Source of the DNA: Vibrio amylolyticus
Lineage (GTDB): Bacteria > Pseudomonadota > Gammaproteobacteria > Enterobacterales > Vibrionaceae
Direction of reading: 5' to 3'
DNA: 64,000 nt
NCBI RefSeq assembly: GCF_023145695.1
Contig: NZ_JAJHVV010000003.1
Span: 333,575 to 397,574 of the forward strand
Every line of letters starts with the position of its first letter. Position 1 is the first letter of the stretch. The translations under genes and the position numbers were made by a program. Below are positions 34,641 through 43,526 of this stretch, piece by piece. Under the pieces are notes generated by a model. The model saw only the letters and a list, made by a program, of their open reading frames with translations. It was not told the origin of the DNA and ran no database searches.

Positions 34641-34677
34641 AAGAAAGTCCCAGAGCAACCTCTCGGGACTTTCTTTC
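34641..34677. terminator. bidirectional terminator
   Basis: AAGAAAGTCCC and GGGACTTTCTT make a perfect 11-bp stem with a 13-nt loop between convergent genes. T-rich arms give both strands a terminator-like 3' end. Confidence 0.85.
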
Positions 34678-34699
34678 CATTCACAACTCATATGACTTA

Positions 34700-35269
34700 C
34701 TACTGTCGCTTATCGAGTCTCAGCACCAATTCTGCAACACGCCGACCAAGATACTCAGCCGTTGCCACATCTGATGGATGAACGCTTCCATCAATACCTT
34801 GAGAGACGATGCCTGTTTGTGTACCAAGGCGATTCAAACCTTGAATGCCCGTGTTAGTGATCTTATCGAGTCCAAGCCAAATCATGCCGTGTTGGCTGGC
34901 TAGTGTTTGCATGTATTGAAGCGTACAAGATTGATCGCCGTTCAATGCGCCGCCACTAGTAAATCCTGCGGCGATTTTATTCGCCCATTTTTGATGGCTC
35001 CATGAGTCGCTGCTCGCATCGGCGAAGGCTTTAAATTGAGCGGCTACGCCACCCATGTAGGTTGGGGAACCAAATAGTATGGCGTCACAATCGGCTAGCT
35101 CTTCCATTAGGTTTGAATTAACGAAACGGCCTTCAATGATTTCACTTCCTTTAATTCGGTGAGACAAGATTTTTACGTTATTTTGTTGCTCAATACCTGA
35201 GGCAATAGCATTAGCAAGTTGGCCTGTAATGTCAGTTTGAGAGAAGTAAACGATAGCAATTTTAGACAA
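34700..35269 (-). CDS. flavodoxin-family NAD(P)H:quinone reductase-like protein
   Basis: 189 residues with the flavodoxin fold: phosphate-binding SQTDITGQLANAIASG (9-24), ILFGSPTYMGGVAAQFKAF and GFTSGGALNGDQSC. WrbA-like enzymes with this pattern reduce quinones with FMN and NAD(P)H. The start codon is TTG, 7 nt after an AGGA site. The upstream promoter carries a near-perfect SoxR box (35320-35337), so the gene is probably induced by redox-cycling compounds and its product detoxifies quinones or nitro-compounds. Confidence 0.85.
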   Translation of the reverse strand: MSKIAIVYFSQTDITGQLANAIASGIEQQNNVKILSHRIKGSEIIEGRFVNSNLMEELADCDAILFGSPTYMGGVAAQFKAFADASSDSWSHQKWANKIAAGFTSGGALNGDQSCTLQYMQTLASQHGMIWLGLDKITNTGIQGLNRLGTQTGIVSQGIDGSVHPSDVATAEYLGRRVAELVLRLDKRQ

Positions 35270-35632
35270 AATAATTTCCTTTCAAAAGGTTGTGATTTGA
35301 ACCTGTGTATAGCCTAAAACCTCAAGCTAAGTTGAGGTCAATAACTATTTTGAAAAGAACTTATAAAAGAAAATTGAAGTGTAAATGTCAGTCGACGAAA
35401 TGCGCTGAGAATAACGTTATTGCCGTATTGTTCATAAATAGATTAAAACCTCACGGAGAAGAGAACTAAAAGCCTGAGTTTCATGGCTGTGTCTTTATTG
35501 TTAATGATTTTGGGGAATGTTTGCTCCCTACTATATAGGTCACAGATTTCTCGGTCGTTTTATTAGATAAAAGCATCAATAATAATCTCGATGTATTGAC
35601 TTTTTCTTTACAGATATGGATGAGGAACAGGG
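35270..35632. other. 363-bp divergent intergenic region
   Basis: It holds the SoxR-type promoter of the flavodoxin gene near its left end. The right part is AT-rich, with a TTGACT box at 35597-35602, about 30 bp before the GATase1 gene start, and no credible ORF. I see no other structured element. Confidence 0.5.
35311..35341 (-). promoter_or_regulatory. SoxR-type promoter of the flavodoxin-family gene
   Basis: Reading the minus strand, a TTGACC -35 (35341-35336) and a TAGGCT -10 (35316-35311) are 19 bp apart, the over-long spacer of MerR-family promoters. The spacer region holds the dyad CCTCAAGCTAAGTTGAGG (35320-35337), which matches the E. coli soxS SoxR box at 16 of 18 positions by my comparison from memory. 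The promoter leads straight to the reductase at 35269. Confidence 0.8.
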
Positions 35633-36328
35633 ATGAAGATAGGGATCTTGGCGGCGGGAGATACGCCGCCGGCGTTAAAAGAACAATACCCAAGTTTTGC
35701 GCATATGACGTCGGATATGATTCATTCATACCTACCACGCGCAGAGTTTGAGTACTTCGATGTTAGAGACAATCAATTTCCTGAGCAATTGGATGAGATG
35801 GTTGCCTGGGTGATCACGGGCTCTGTTCATTGTGCGAATGAAGAGTTGCCGTGGATGCTTAAGTTAGAAGGTATTATTAAAGAACTTCATCAAAATAAAC
35901 AGTGCTTAATTGGTATCTGCTTTGGGCATCAAATCATAGCGAAGGCACTCGGTGGCACGGTTGAGCAATTTAATGGGGGTTGGGGCGTCGGCTTACATAA
36001 ATACCAGTGGCAAAATGAAAGTCATCAAACCTCATATTTACCCGCCTTTCACCAAGATCAAGTTGTCAAAGCTCCTAAGGGTGCAAAAGTTCTTATCTCT
36101 TCTACCTTCTGCAAAAATGCTGGGCTTCTTTATGGGGCTAATATCTTCACATGCCAGTTCCACCCCGAGTTCAGTAACGATTTCGAACAAGCTTTATTAA
36201 GCCTATTTGAAGGCAGCACTATCCCGATGTCTGTTGCCGATAATGCCCATAATAGTTTGTCTGAAAGAGCTTCAGATAATCCAGTCGTCGGACGTTGGAT
36301 AGGGGATTTAATCGCGAGTCGAGCATAG
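35633..36328 (+). CDS. class I glutamine amidotransferase-like protein
   Basis: 231 residues with a complete catalytic triad pattern: Cys96 in IGICFGHQ, His177 and Glu179 in CQFHPEF. The N-terminal part (MKIGILAAGDTP, WVITGSVHCANEELPWM) matches stand-alone GATase1 proteins related to GMP synthase glutaminase or gamma-glutamyl hydrolases of polyamines. No synthetase domain is attached and no partner lies beside it, so the substrate is open. A GAGGAACAGGG ribosome site precedes the ATG. Confidence 0.85.
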   Translation: MKIGILAAGDTPPALKEQYPSFAHMTSDMIHSYLPRAEFEYFDVRDNQFPEQLDEMVAWVITGSVHCANEELPWMLKLEGIIKELHQNKQCLIGICFGHQIIAKALGGTVEQFNGGWGVGLHKYQWQNESHQTSYLPAFHQDQVVKAPKGAKVLISSTFCKNAGLLYGANIFTCQFHPEFSNDFEQALLSLFEGSTIPMSVADNAHNSLSERASDNPVVGRWIGDLIASRA

Positions 36329-36495
36329 TGTTATTAACCATACTGTATAGTTTTCTTAACACTTGTTATCTATCGAATGAAGGCTTCTTTATCGACATAT
36401 TGAACATTTAACGCCATCTTATGCGGCTATTGATGTCAGGCGACACTGGCATAAAAGGACGAAATAGTTAGATTTAGCGATAAGGACATTCAATT

Positions 36496-37110
36496 ATGGA
36501 TAAAGACCATACTCTTCGAGAAAACCTACTGGCCTTGATTCTAGGTAGTGCTTTAGTGTCACTTGGGGTTATATTTTTTAATCAGGTTGGGTTACTGACC
36601 GGTGGTACAGCAGGGCTGTCCATTTTTGTCACCAAGATATCTGATTATTCATTCGGTCAGGTCTTTTTTATTCTCAACTTACCTTTTTATATCTTGTCAG
36701 TGACCCGAATGGGCTGGCGCTTCTCTATTAATACCTTTATCGCTGTGAGTATCGTCTCGTTTGCCGTTGATCATCTCTATTACGTGATTCAAATATCTCA
36801 CATAGAACCTTTGTACGCAGCTCTATTAGGTGGTGGTCTCATTGGTATGGGAATGTTGGTGATATTTAGGCATAAGATGAGCCTAGGTGGATTCAATATT
36901 TTGGCCTTGTTCCTACAGGAACGTTTTGGCATTCGTGCGGGTAAAGTTCAAATGGGCTTAGATTGCTCGATAGTGATTATGTCGCTGTTCATCGTGAATA
37001 TTGAGTTGATTGCGCTTTCTATTCTTGGTGCAATTGCCACCAACCTTATATTAGCCATGAATCATAAACCTGGTCGTTACCAAGCTATCATCGAAAAATC
37101 AGCGGCTTAG
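36496..37110 (+). CDS. YitT-family membrane protein
   Basis: 204 residues and about five to six hydrophobic helices with the YitT pattern (GVIFFNQVGLLTGGTAGLSIFV, FFILNLPFYILSV, ALLGGGLIGMGM, SLGGFNILALFLQE). Function in these proteins is unknown. The usual C-terminal DUF2179 domain of Bacillus YitT is absent, as in short gammaproteobacterial members. Followed by a bidirectional terminator. Confidence 0.82.
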   Translation: MDKDHTLRENLLALILGSALVSLGVIFFNQVGLLTGGTAGLSIFVTKISDYSFGQVFFILNLPFYILSVTRMGWRFSINTFIAVSIVSFAVDHLYYVIQISHIEPLYAALLGGGLIGMGMLVIFRHKMSLGGFNILALFLQERFGIRAGKVQMGLDCSIVIMSLFIVNIELIALSILGAIATNLILAMNHKPGRYQAIIEKSAA

Positions 37111-37160
37111 TTTGCAAGTTGCGCTAGGCAGCACGTTTGATTCCGGTATATAACCTTCTA

Positions 37161-37200
37161 GAAAAACGCTCAGTTCCTTAATGAATTTGAGCGCTTTTTG
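37161..37200. terminator. bidirectional terminator between YitT and dgcA genes
   Basis: AAAAACGCTCA and TGAGCGCTTTTT flank a 15-nt loop, with T-runs on both strands. Serves two convergent transcripts. Confidence 0.8.
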
Positions 37201-37203
37201 TAT

Positions 37204-38193
37204 TCAGCTTTGAGGAACTAAAATCTGCCCAGATTGATACTTCAAGCCATCAGGCTCTTCCACGCCAAGCAATACAGGCCCATCAAGGTCTACAATCTCA
37301 GCTCGAGTCGCAATAGGCAGTGCCGCTTTCATTGCAATTGAAGTACCGAGCATGCAACCCACCATAATCGTTAAGCCGTGTTGGCGCGCTTGCTTTTCTA
37401 GCTCTAGCGCTTCGGTGAGCCCACCGGTTTTATCCAGCTTAATGTTGATCATCTCATAACAGCCAAGAAGCGAAGGTAGGTCTTCACTTACATGGCAACT
37501 TTCGTCAGCACACAGAGGGATAGGGTGCTCGATATGTCGTAGACACTCGTCTTCCCCTTTAGGGACCGGCTGCTCAATCATAGCAACTTGATACTCCGTT
37601 AATTGATGGAAGAGTTGCTGAAGTGGCAAGCCTAACCAGGCTTCGTTAGCGTCTAAGATCAGTTTTGCGTTAGGTGCTGCGCTGCGTACCGCGGCGACAC
37701 GCTCAATGATCTGCTCGCCATCCAATTTCACTTTTAGAAGCGTTGCCCCGAGTTGAACATAACCCTTTGCCTGTTCGGCCATGGCAGATGGAGAACTAAC
37801 CGAGACCGTCATTGCCGTTTCTATTTGTGGTGAAACATCAAAGTGCGGGCTAGGAAATTGGCTATTAGCATGTAGAGCAGTCAGACGCCAAAGCGCAGAA
37901 TCGATTCCGTTTCGCGCAGCACCCGCTGGCATCCGATCTTGGAGAAGCTGCTTGATAACGTCGACATTCGAATGGGGTTCTATAACTTGTAACGAACTGG
38001 CGAATTGTTGGATCTGTTCCATCACAGAATCCACCGACTCACCATAGCGAGCGTAGGGCGTGCATTCCCCAACGACTGTGTTTTCCTCATAATCAATAGT
38101 CACGCGTACAACATCTTGGTGCGTACGCGTGCCACGAGAGATACTGAAAGGCCGAGCGAGTTTAATGGAAACGTGCTGAGCGGTGATCTTCAT
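37204..38193 (-). CDS. dgcA: N-acetyl-D-glutamate racemase (enolase superfamily)
   Basis: 329 residues of the dipeptide-epimerase branch of the enolase superfamily. The KxK motif Lys154-Lys156 (LLKVKLDG), metal ligands Asp181 (LDANEAW), Glu207 (EQPVPKGE) and Asp230 (ADES), and a Lys in INIKLDKTGG (250-259) make up the active site. Alone it could be an L-Ala-D/L-Glu epimerase. Next to the DUF1611 gene it fits the DgcA/DgcN pathway described in marine bacteria, where N-acetyl-D-Glu is racemised to the L-form. It starts 15 bp after dgcN. Confidence 0.82.
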   Translation of the reverse strand: MKITAQHVSIKLARPFSISRGTRTHQDVVRVTIDYEENTVVGECTPYARYGESVDSVMEQIQQFASSLQVIEPHSNVDVIKQLLQDRMPAGAARNGIDSALWRLTALHANSQFPSPHFDVSPQIETAMTVSVSSPSAMAEQAKGYVQLGATLLKVKLDGEQIIERVAAVRSAAPNAKLILDANEAWLGLPLQQLFHQLTEYQVAMIEQPVPKGEDECLRHIEHPIPLCADESCHVSEDLPSLLGCYEMINIKLDKTGGLTEALELEKQARQHGLTIMVGCMLGTSIAMKAALPIATRAEIVDLDGPVLLGVEEPDGLKYQSGQILVPQS

Positions 38194-38208
38194 TATTCTT
38201 CCCTATGC

Positions 38209-39213
38209 CTATTTAGCCAAAAGATTATCAATGATGCTATCCACGCTGAAGCGAACAGGGTCAGTAACAGGAATCTGATACTCCTCGCTCCATTGCGCAC
38301 ATAATTCACGAGCGTCTTCTTCATCTATACTTGACGTATTTAAACAGATACCGACGACTTTAGCATTGGGGTTGGTTAGGCGAGCGGCTTGTTGGTTGGC
38401 AGCGATAGTCTCTTCAATGCTTGGCAGCTTAGCGTGAGGAAGGTGACGAATATGTTGACGACCCACTTCATGACACAGCACCATGGCATCAGGTTGAGCT
38501 CCGTGCAACAGCCCCATGCTTACGCCCGCGAAGGATGGGTTAAACAGCGAACCTTGTCCTTCAATGATATCCCACTCATGATCCGTGAACTCAGGGCTAA
38601 CGGCCTCTACGGCCCCAGAAATAAAATCCGCGACCACAGCATCTATTGATATGCCGCTACCTTGAACCAAAATGCCCGTTTGGCCAGTCGCTTTAAACTG
38701 AGCGTCGACATCTCGTTGTTGCAGTGCTTTTTCTATCGCCAGTGCGGTAAACATCTTACCCACTGAGCAATCTGTACCGATGGTGAGCAGGCGTTTTCCT
38801 GAACGTTTTTTGCCAGAGCCTACTTCCAATGTTCCATCATAATGTCGTACATCGTGGAGGCGCGTTTGACCTTCTTCTTGAAGTGTTTTCAATGGGGTAA
38901 TATCGGAGAGTCTTTGGTGCATTCCCGATGCGATCTCATACCCCATTTCAGCGGCAGCAATGAGGGTCTTTTGCCAACTTTTCGGTATTACGCCACCTGC
39001 ATTCGCTGTACCAATGACGAGTGTTTTGGCCCCGAGTTCTTGAGCTTGCTGTAAGCTCATCTCATCTAAACCTAACGATACGGTTTCATCGGTCAGGCGA
39101 AGTTGCCCAACGCATGAGTTAGGTCGCCATTGATGAATGCCGCGAGCCGTTTTGGCTGCGAGTGGGTCGGTGACGTCACCAAGAAAAAGTAGGTAGGGCT
39201 GAGAGATAGACAT
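38209..39213 (-). CDS. dgcN: D-glutamate N-acetyltransferase, DUF1611 family
   Basis: 334 residues of the DUF1611 family. The family P-loop-like TIGTDCSVGKMFTALAIEKAL lies near residue 140, followed by GQTGILVQGSGISIDAVV and an EGQGSLFNPSF segment. In the DgcN-DgcA pathway this enzyme acetylates D-glutamate using acetyl-CoA, after which DgcA racemises the product. DgcN, DgcA and the upstream LysR gene have the expected order. The assignment rests on family and gene context, not a test. Confidence 0.82.
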   Translation of the reverse strand: MSISQPYLLFLGDVTDPLAAKTARGIHQWRPNSCVGQLRLTDETVSLGLDEMSLQQAQELGAKTLVIGTANAGGVIPKSWQKTLIAAAEMGYEIASGMHQRLSDITPLKTLQEEGQTRLHDVRHYDGTLEVGSGKKRSGKRLLTIGTDCSVGKMFTALAIEKALQQRDVDAQFKATGQTGILVQGSGISIDAVVADFISGAVEAVSPEFTDHEWDIIEGQGSLFNPSFAGVSMGLLHGAQPDAMVLCHEVGRQHIRHLPHAKLPSIEETIAANQQAARLTNPNAKVVGICLNTSSIDEEDARELCAQWSEEYQIPVTDPVRFSVDSIIDNLLAK

Positions 39214-39325
39214 AGGAATCCTTTACGTTGTATCCGTGACAAGAGAAACCTCAGCATAAAAAATACCATCGACGTTGCCGAATACTTAAATATCAACCAC
39301 CTATAACGTTACGTTATACGCTGTT

Positions 39326-40219
39326 TTACTGTGAAGTATAGTTCGTTAATTGATCAATAAATTGCTGTGCTGTGATAGACAAAGGTTGATGTTCTGCGTG
39401 CAAAATAGAAACATGAAGTGGGATTCTTGGTTCGAGAGCAAGGGTTTGTATCTGCTCTGAAGCGTGGAATTGCTGTGCTGTCCACGGATCAACAATGGCT
39501 GAACCTGCGCTGTGTCTCACTAACTCCGCTGCGGCATTGTAGCTACGTACAGATATCTGGTGGTGGTAGTGGGGATCGATTCGACTGATGGCGTGGTGAA
39601 GTAATTGGCCAAGTGGATCTCGCTGATCTAGCCCAATAAGAGGTAAGGGGCTTTCAAGCAAGGTGGCAAGTGTCATCGCTTCTTTAGATTGTTCTTGTTC
39701 TATCGCTTCTGATTTGGGTGCAAGTACGAGCATGTCTTGAGTTAAAAGCCGCTCATGGGCAATGCCTGATGGGGCTTCATCACCAAAACAAACCGCAACG
39801 TCTAACTCATTCTTAAGTAAGGATTGGCACAGCTCGTCGCGATTGGCGGTAGAGAGTTCCACGGAAACGTCTTTATCTTCACAAAGAAGCGCAATAACGG
39901 GGCTGAGCAATGCGCTGGCAAGAATAGGAGGCGCACCAATTCTCAAATGCAGGCTTCCTTTCTTCACCTTATTGGTTAGAGAGCGAAATTTCCCCAGCTG
40001 CTGATATATACGTTCGGCTTCGGGTAATAAAGTTTTGGCTTCTTGAGTCGGGACTAGTCGACCTTTCACTCGCTCGAACAGTTGAAAGCCAAGTTGGCTC
40101 TCGGTATGGGCTAACACTCGGGTGACATTCGGCTGAGACACATGCAGGTTCTTCGCCGCACCGGAAATGGTGCCTGCTTGCATGATGGCGTAAAAAATTT
40201 CGAGTTGTCTCAGTTTCAT
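39326..40219 (-). CDS. dgcR: LysR-family regulator of the dgc genes
   Basis: 297 residues: HTH IMQAGTISGAAKNLHVSQPNVTRVLAHTESQL, then an effector domain (LHLRIGAPPILASALLSPV, ELDVAVCFGDEAPSG). It is same-strand, 112 bp ahead of dgcN, matching the DgcR position described for marine D-glutamate clusters, so it probably responds to D-glutamate. A perfect 19-bp inverted repeat begins 28 bp upstream of its start codon and may be its autoregulatory site. Confidence 0.8.
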   Translation of the reverse strand: MKLRQLEIFYAIMQAGTISGAAKNLHVSQPNVTRVLAHTESQLGFQLFERVKGRLVPTQEAKTLLPEAERIYQQLGKFRSLTNKVKKGSLHLRIGAPPILASALLSPVIALLCEDKDVSVELSTANRDELCQSLLKNELDVAVCFGDEAPSGIAHERLLTQDMLVLAPKSEAIEQEQSKEAMTLATLLESPLPLIGLDQRDPLGQLLHHAISRIDPHYHHQISVRSYNAAAELVRHSAGSAIVDPWTAQQFHASEQIQTLALEPRIPLHVSILHAEHQPLSITAQQFIDQLTNYTSQ

Positions 40220-40246
40220 GGCGTGTCCAAATGTTTGAGTTTCTAA

Positions 40247-40293
40247 TTTATTCTATTACAGCAGAACCACGAAATCTGCTGTAATAGAATAAA
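40247..40293. repeat. perfect 19-bp inverted repeat upstream of dgcR
   Basis: TTTATTCTATTACAGCAGA (40247-40265) and its exact complement (40275-40293) flank the 9-nt spacer ACCACGAAA. No T-tract follows on either strand. It could be an operator upstream of the minus-strand dgcR gene, or a long RNA hairpin 125 nt after the 40418-41338 gene. Confidence 0.75.
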
Positions 40294-40417
40294 AGCCAAA
40301 GGCAAAATGAATGTATTACTCAAACGACAACTTACTTTTTACTCACACCTCATTACTCACTATCTGTTACTACTAACTTGTAACTCTCAGTGTGTTTTAG
40401 ATATCTCGAAAGTGCAG

Positions 40418-41338
40418 CTAGAACGTGGCGACTAATTTTCCTCGTACGCGCCCTTGTTTACTCTCTTCATACGCTGAGTGAATATCATCAACATGATACT
40501 GCCCACCGATATTGGCTTTGAATTTATTGCATTCAATCAGATCCATTAAATGCTTCAGTTGAATAGCGTTGTATTCGACAAATATAAACTCGGTTTCGAT
40601 ATTGGCGAGTTCTGCTGCGTCAATGGTTTCTTGCATCAGCCCAGAGATACTAACCAATTTCCCTTTCGGCTTGATAACTTGAATCGCGTCGAGCTGAAAA
40701 TCGCCTGATAGAGTCTCAAAGACCACGTCAACAGGGTTATCTTTCAAACAATCGACGAAATTCTCTTTTTGATAATCGATCACTTCATCAGCCCCAAGGC
40801 TTGTTACGAATTCTTTGTTTTTATCAGATGTCGTCACAATGACGAAAGCGCCAACCGTTTTAGCAAGCTGAATCGCCGTCGTGCCAATGCCACCGGCACC
40901 TGCTTGAATCAAAATTCGTTGACCGTGGCGAACATTGCCCGCAGTGAACAGTGCTTGCCAGCTTGTTAGCGCCACCATAGGCAGGGCCGCCGCTTCAACT
41001 AAAGGGAGTTCTTTGGGCACAAGGGTCAGGTGTGTCCGCTTAATCGCACAATACTCAGAAAGCGTACCGTCTTGGCCAATGGTTTTCATGCCAAAGACTC
41101 GGTCTCCCTTTAAGTATCCATTACCTGACTCGACGACTTCGCCCGCGACATCCCAACCTAGCGTTAATGGTAGAGTTTGGCTGATCAGTTGCGAGAGTTG
41201 TCCTGTTGCAATTTTCCAATCGACAGGGTTTATTCCTACTGCCGCTACCTTAATTAATATCTCATCCTGTTTTGGCGTTGGGATGGGTACGTCTCGAATT
41301 TCTATTTGATCGATTTCAGTGAGTTGAACGGCTTTCAT
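40418..41338 (-). CDS. NAD(P)H:quinone oxidoreductase-like medium-chain dehydrogenase
   Basis: 306 residues, zinc-independent MDR type. The N-terminal GroES-like fold reads IPTPKQDEILIKVAAVGINPVDWKIATG, and the cofactor site is LIQAGAGGIGTTAIQLAKTVGA. Zinc-ligand cysteines are absent, as in quinone oxidoreductases. Substrate unknown, possibly quinones or reactive enals. The divergent LysR gene at 41475 probably controls it, with a perfect T-N11-A dyad in the gap. Confidence 0.88.
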   Translation of the reverse strand: MKAVQLTEIDQIEIRDVPIPTPKQDEILIKVAAVGINPVDWKIATGQLSQLISQTLPLTLGWDVAGEVVESGNGYLKGDRVFGMKTIGQDGTLSEYCAIKRTHLTLVPKELPLVEAAALPMVALTSWQALFTAGNVRHGQRILIQAGAGGIGTTAIQLAKTVGAFVIVTTSDKNKEFVTSLGADEVIDYQKENFVDCLKDNPVDVVFETLSGDFQLDAIQVIKPKGKLVSISGLMQETIDAAELANIETEFIFVEYNAIQLKHLMDLIECNKFKANIGGQYHVDDIHSAYEESKQGRVRGKLVATF

Positions 41339-41420
41339 GATGTCTCTCTCGTTGTTAATTGAAAAGCCATCTTATTGATTCACTTTTCGATGATAAACAT
41401 GCCTTATGGGTTAATAGTTT

Positions 41421-41433
41421 TTCCAATTTGGAA
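41421..41433. promoter_or_regulatory. LysR operator in the oxidoreductase/LysR gap
   Basis: TTCCAATTTGGAA is a perfect 6-1-6 palindrome with the T-N11-A form of LysR-family sites, located between two divergent genes. Binding by the adjacent LysR protein is inferred. Confidence 0.6.
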
Positions 41434-41474
41434 TAAATAGATACGATGAAGGTCGATGGTAGCTAGGTGATGCG

Positions 41475-42380
41475 ATGGATACATTGAATGCGATGCGAAT
41501 TTTTATACGTGTGACGGAGGTGGGAAACTTCTCCAAAACGGCAGATGAAATGAGTACCTCGCCTTCGTATATTAGCAAACAGATCGCTGGATTAGAGAAG
41601 TCGTTAGGGACGAGACTATTTCAACGCACTACGAGGGTACTAACACTAACCGAAGCTGGAAAGTCGTATCTGCATCATTGTCAGAAAATCATGGAACAGC
41701 TCTCGGCTGCTGAAAGTGAAATGTCGGAACTGCTTGGTTCACCATCGGGGTTGTTGAGAGTCAGTATGCCGAGTGTGCTTGGCAATCGAGCAAGCGCCAT
41801 GATGTGCTCAGCTTTTTTGAGGCGCTACCCCGAGATCGAGCTGGATATCCTGGTGGAAGACCGTTTTGTTGATTTGATTGAAGAAGGCTTTGATATTTGT
41901 ATCCGGGCAAGTGCTGACTTTCCAGATTCGACTCTGATTTACAAACACATTGGCGACTTGAATATTCATTTGATGGCTTCTACTGGGTATTTGGAGCGGC
42001 ATGGGCATCCCGAAGTTGCCAGTGATCTTGCTGAGCATCCATTGATATCACATCGATACGCAGGTTCCAGCACTTTTGATTTTGAAATAGGAGGAAAAAC
42101 AGAGAGCGTGAAGTTTGAGAGAAAAGTGCGAGTAAACAGTACCGCTTTTGTACGCCACCTTGTTGAGCAAGGCGAGGGAGTCGGCTTTATCCCAGTAAGT
42201 GGTCAATTGGACGAGAGCGTGAACCTTCAATCAAATCTCGTCACTTTGCTTCCTGATTACCAGAAGGGAAAAATTACTATTAGTATGGTGTACCCAGAAC
42301 GTACGTATACGCCACTGAAAGTACACAAATTCATCAATTTTTTTGAAGAGTGGTTTCAGGAATATATCGGGAGTTGGTAG
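41475..42380 (+). CDS. LysR-family regulator
   Basis: 301 residues: HTH FIRVTEVGNFSKTADEMSTSPSYISKQIAGLEKSL, effector domain LLRVSMPSVLGNRASAMMCSAFLRRYPEIELDILVEDR, and the CrgA-type GFDICIRASADFPDSTLIYKHI. Divergent from the quinone oxidoreductase-like gene, which is the probable target. Confidence 0.9.
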   Translation: MDTLNAMRIFIRVTEVGNFSKTADEMSTSPSYISKQIAGLEKSLGTRLFQRTTRVLTLTEAGKSYLHHCQKIMEQLSAAESEMSELLGSPSGLLRVSMPSVLGNRASAMMCSAFLRRYPEIELDILVEDRFVDLIEEGFDICIRASADFPDSTLIYKHIGDLNIHLMASTGYLERHGHPEVASDLAEHPLISHRYAGSSTFDFEIGGKTESVKFERKVRVNSTAFVRHLVEQGEGVGFIPVSGQLDESVNLQSNLVTLLPDYQKGKITISMVYPERTYTPLKVHKFINFFEEWFQEYIGSW

Positions 42381-42467
42381 GTTAAACGATATTTTATTAA
42401 TCTGATATTCAGTCCAAAAAGAAGGGGCTAACACTAGCCCCATTCGGTATTACTTTATAGGATGCGA

Positions 42468-43496
42468 CTAAGCGGAGAGCTCTTTTCTTACAAGCTCAGC
42501 ACCCGCACTTAACGCATTTAACTTGCCCGTGGCTACTGAGCGCGACAAAGGCGCCATACCGCAGTTGGTACAAGGGTAAAGTTTGTCTGCGTCAACGTAT
42601 TTGAGTGCTTCTCGTAGCGTGTCTGCGACCTCTTCTGGCGTCTCGATTGCGTCGGTGGCGACATCAATTGCACCGACCATGACTTTCTTTCCACGGATGA
42701 GTTCAAGTAACTCAATTGGGACGCGAGAGTTATGACACTCTAGTGAGATGATATCGATGTTGGATTTCTGTAGTTTCGGGAACACCTCTTCGTATTGTCG
42801 CCACTCTGTACCCAACGTTTTCTTCCAGTCGGTATTGGCTTTAATGCCGTAACCGTAACAAATGTGCACAGCCGTTTCGCATTTCAGCCCTTCAATGGCT
42901 CTTTCTAAACACTTAATACCCCAATCATTAACGTCATCGAAAAACACGTTAAAGGCTGGCTCATCAAATTGGATGATATCAACGCCAGCTGCTTCTAACT
43001 CCTTGGCTTCTTGGTTGAGTATTTTGGCGAATTCCCAAGCTAGCTTTTCACGGCTTTTGTAGTGATCATCGTAAAGCGTATCAATCATCGTCATAGGGCC
43101 AGGTAACGCCCATTTAATCGGTTGGTCAGTCTGCTGGCGAAGAAACTTAGCATCTTCTACAAACACTGGTTTTTGGCGAGAAACAGGGCCGACAACGGTT
43201 GGTACGCTTGCATCGTAACGATCGCGAATCTTGACGGTCTGGCGGTTTTCAAAATCAACGCCACTTAGGTGCTCAATAAAGGTCGTGACGAAATGTTGGC
43301 GTGATTGCTCGCCGTCGCTGACGATATCAATACCTGCCAGTTGTTGCTCTTGCAGTGAAACGCGCAATGCATCTTGTTTGCCGTCTACTAATTCTTCCCC
43401 TTGAAGTTTCCAAGGCGACCAAAGCGTTTCGGGTTCAGCAAGCCAAGAGGGCTTAGGTAAGCTGCCAGACGTTGAAGTTGGTAATAGTGTTTTCAT
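42468..43496 (-). CDS. mesD: folate-independent methionine synthase, core MetE type
   Basis: 342 residues equal to the C-terminal catalytic half of MetE only. The zinc ligands appear as His211 and Cys213 (AVHICYGYG), Glu253 (SLECHNS) and Cys312 (TNCGM). No N-terminal folate-binding half is present. The next gene upstream in the operon is a DUF1852 protein, which is the partnership described for MesD/MesX, a proposed oxygen-requiring methionine synthase that does not use methyl-folate. Methyl donor unknown. Alternative: another core-MetE family. It follows the DUF1852 gene after 30 bp. Confidence 0.82.
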   Translation of the reverse strand: MKTLLPTSTSGSLPKPSWLAEPETLWSPWKLQGEELVDGKQDALRVSLQEQQLAGIDIVSDGEQSRQHFVTTFIEHLSGVDFENRQTVKIRDRYDASVPTVVGPVSRQKPVFVEDAKFLRQQTDQPIKWALPGPMTMIDTLYDDHYKSREKLAWEFAKILNQEAKELEAAGVDIIQFDEPAFNVFFDDVNDWGIKCLERAIEGLKCETAVHICYGYGIKANTDWKKTLGTEWRQYEEVFPKLQKSNIDIISLECHNSRVPIELLELIRGKKVMVGAIDVATDAIETPEEVADTLREALKYVDADKLYPCTNCGMAPLSRSVATGKLNALSAGAELVRKELSA

Positions 43497-43526
43497 AATA
43501 AATGCCGCCGTTTAATCCGTTAATAT

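Noticed and set aside
35481..35738. 85-codon minus-strand ORF overlapping the GATase1 gene start
   Set aside because: It overlaps the well-supported GATase1 gene on the opposite strand and has no ribosome site, so it is a frame shadow.
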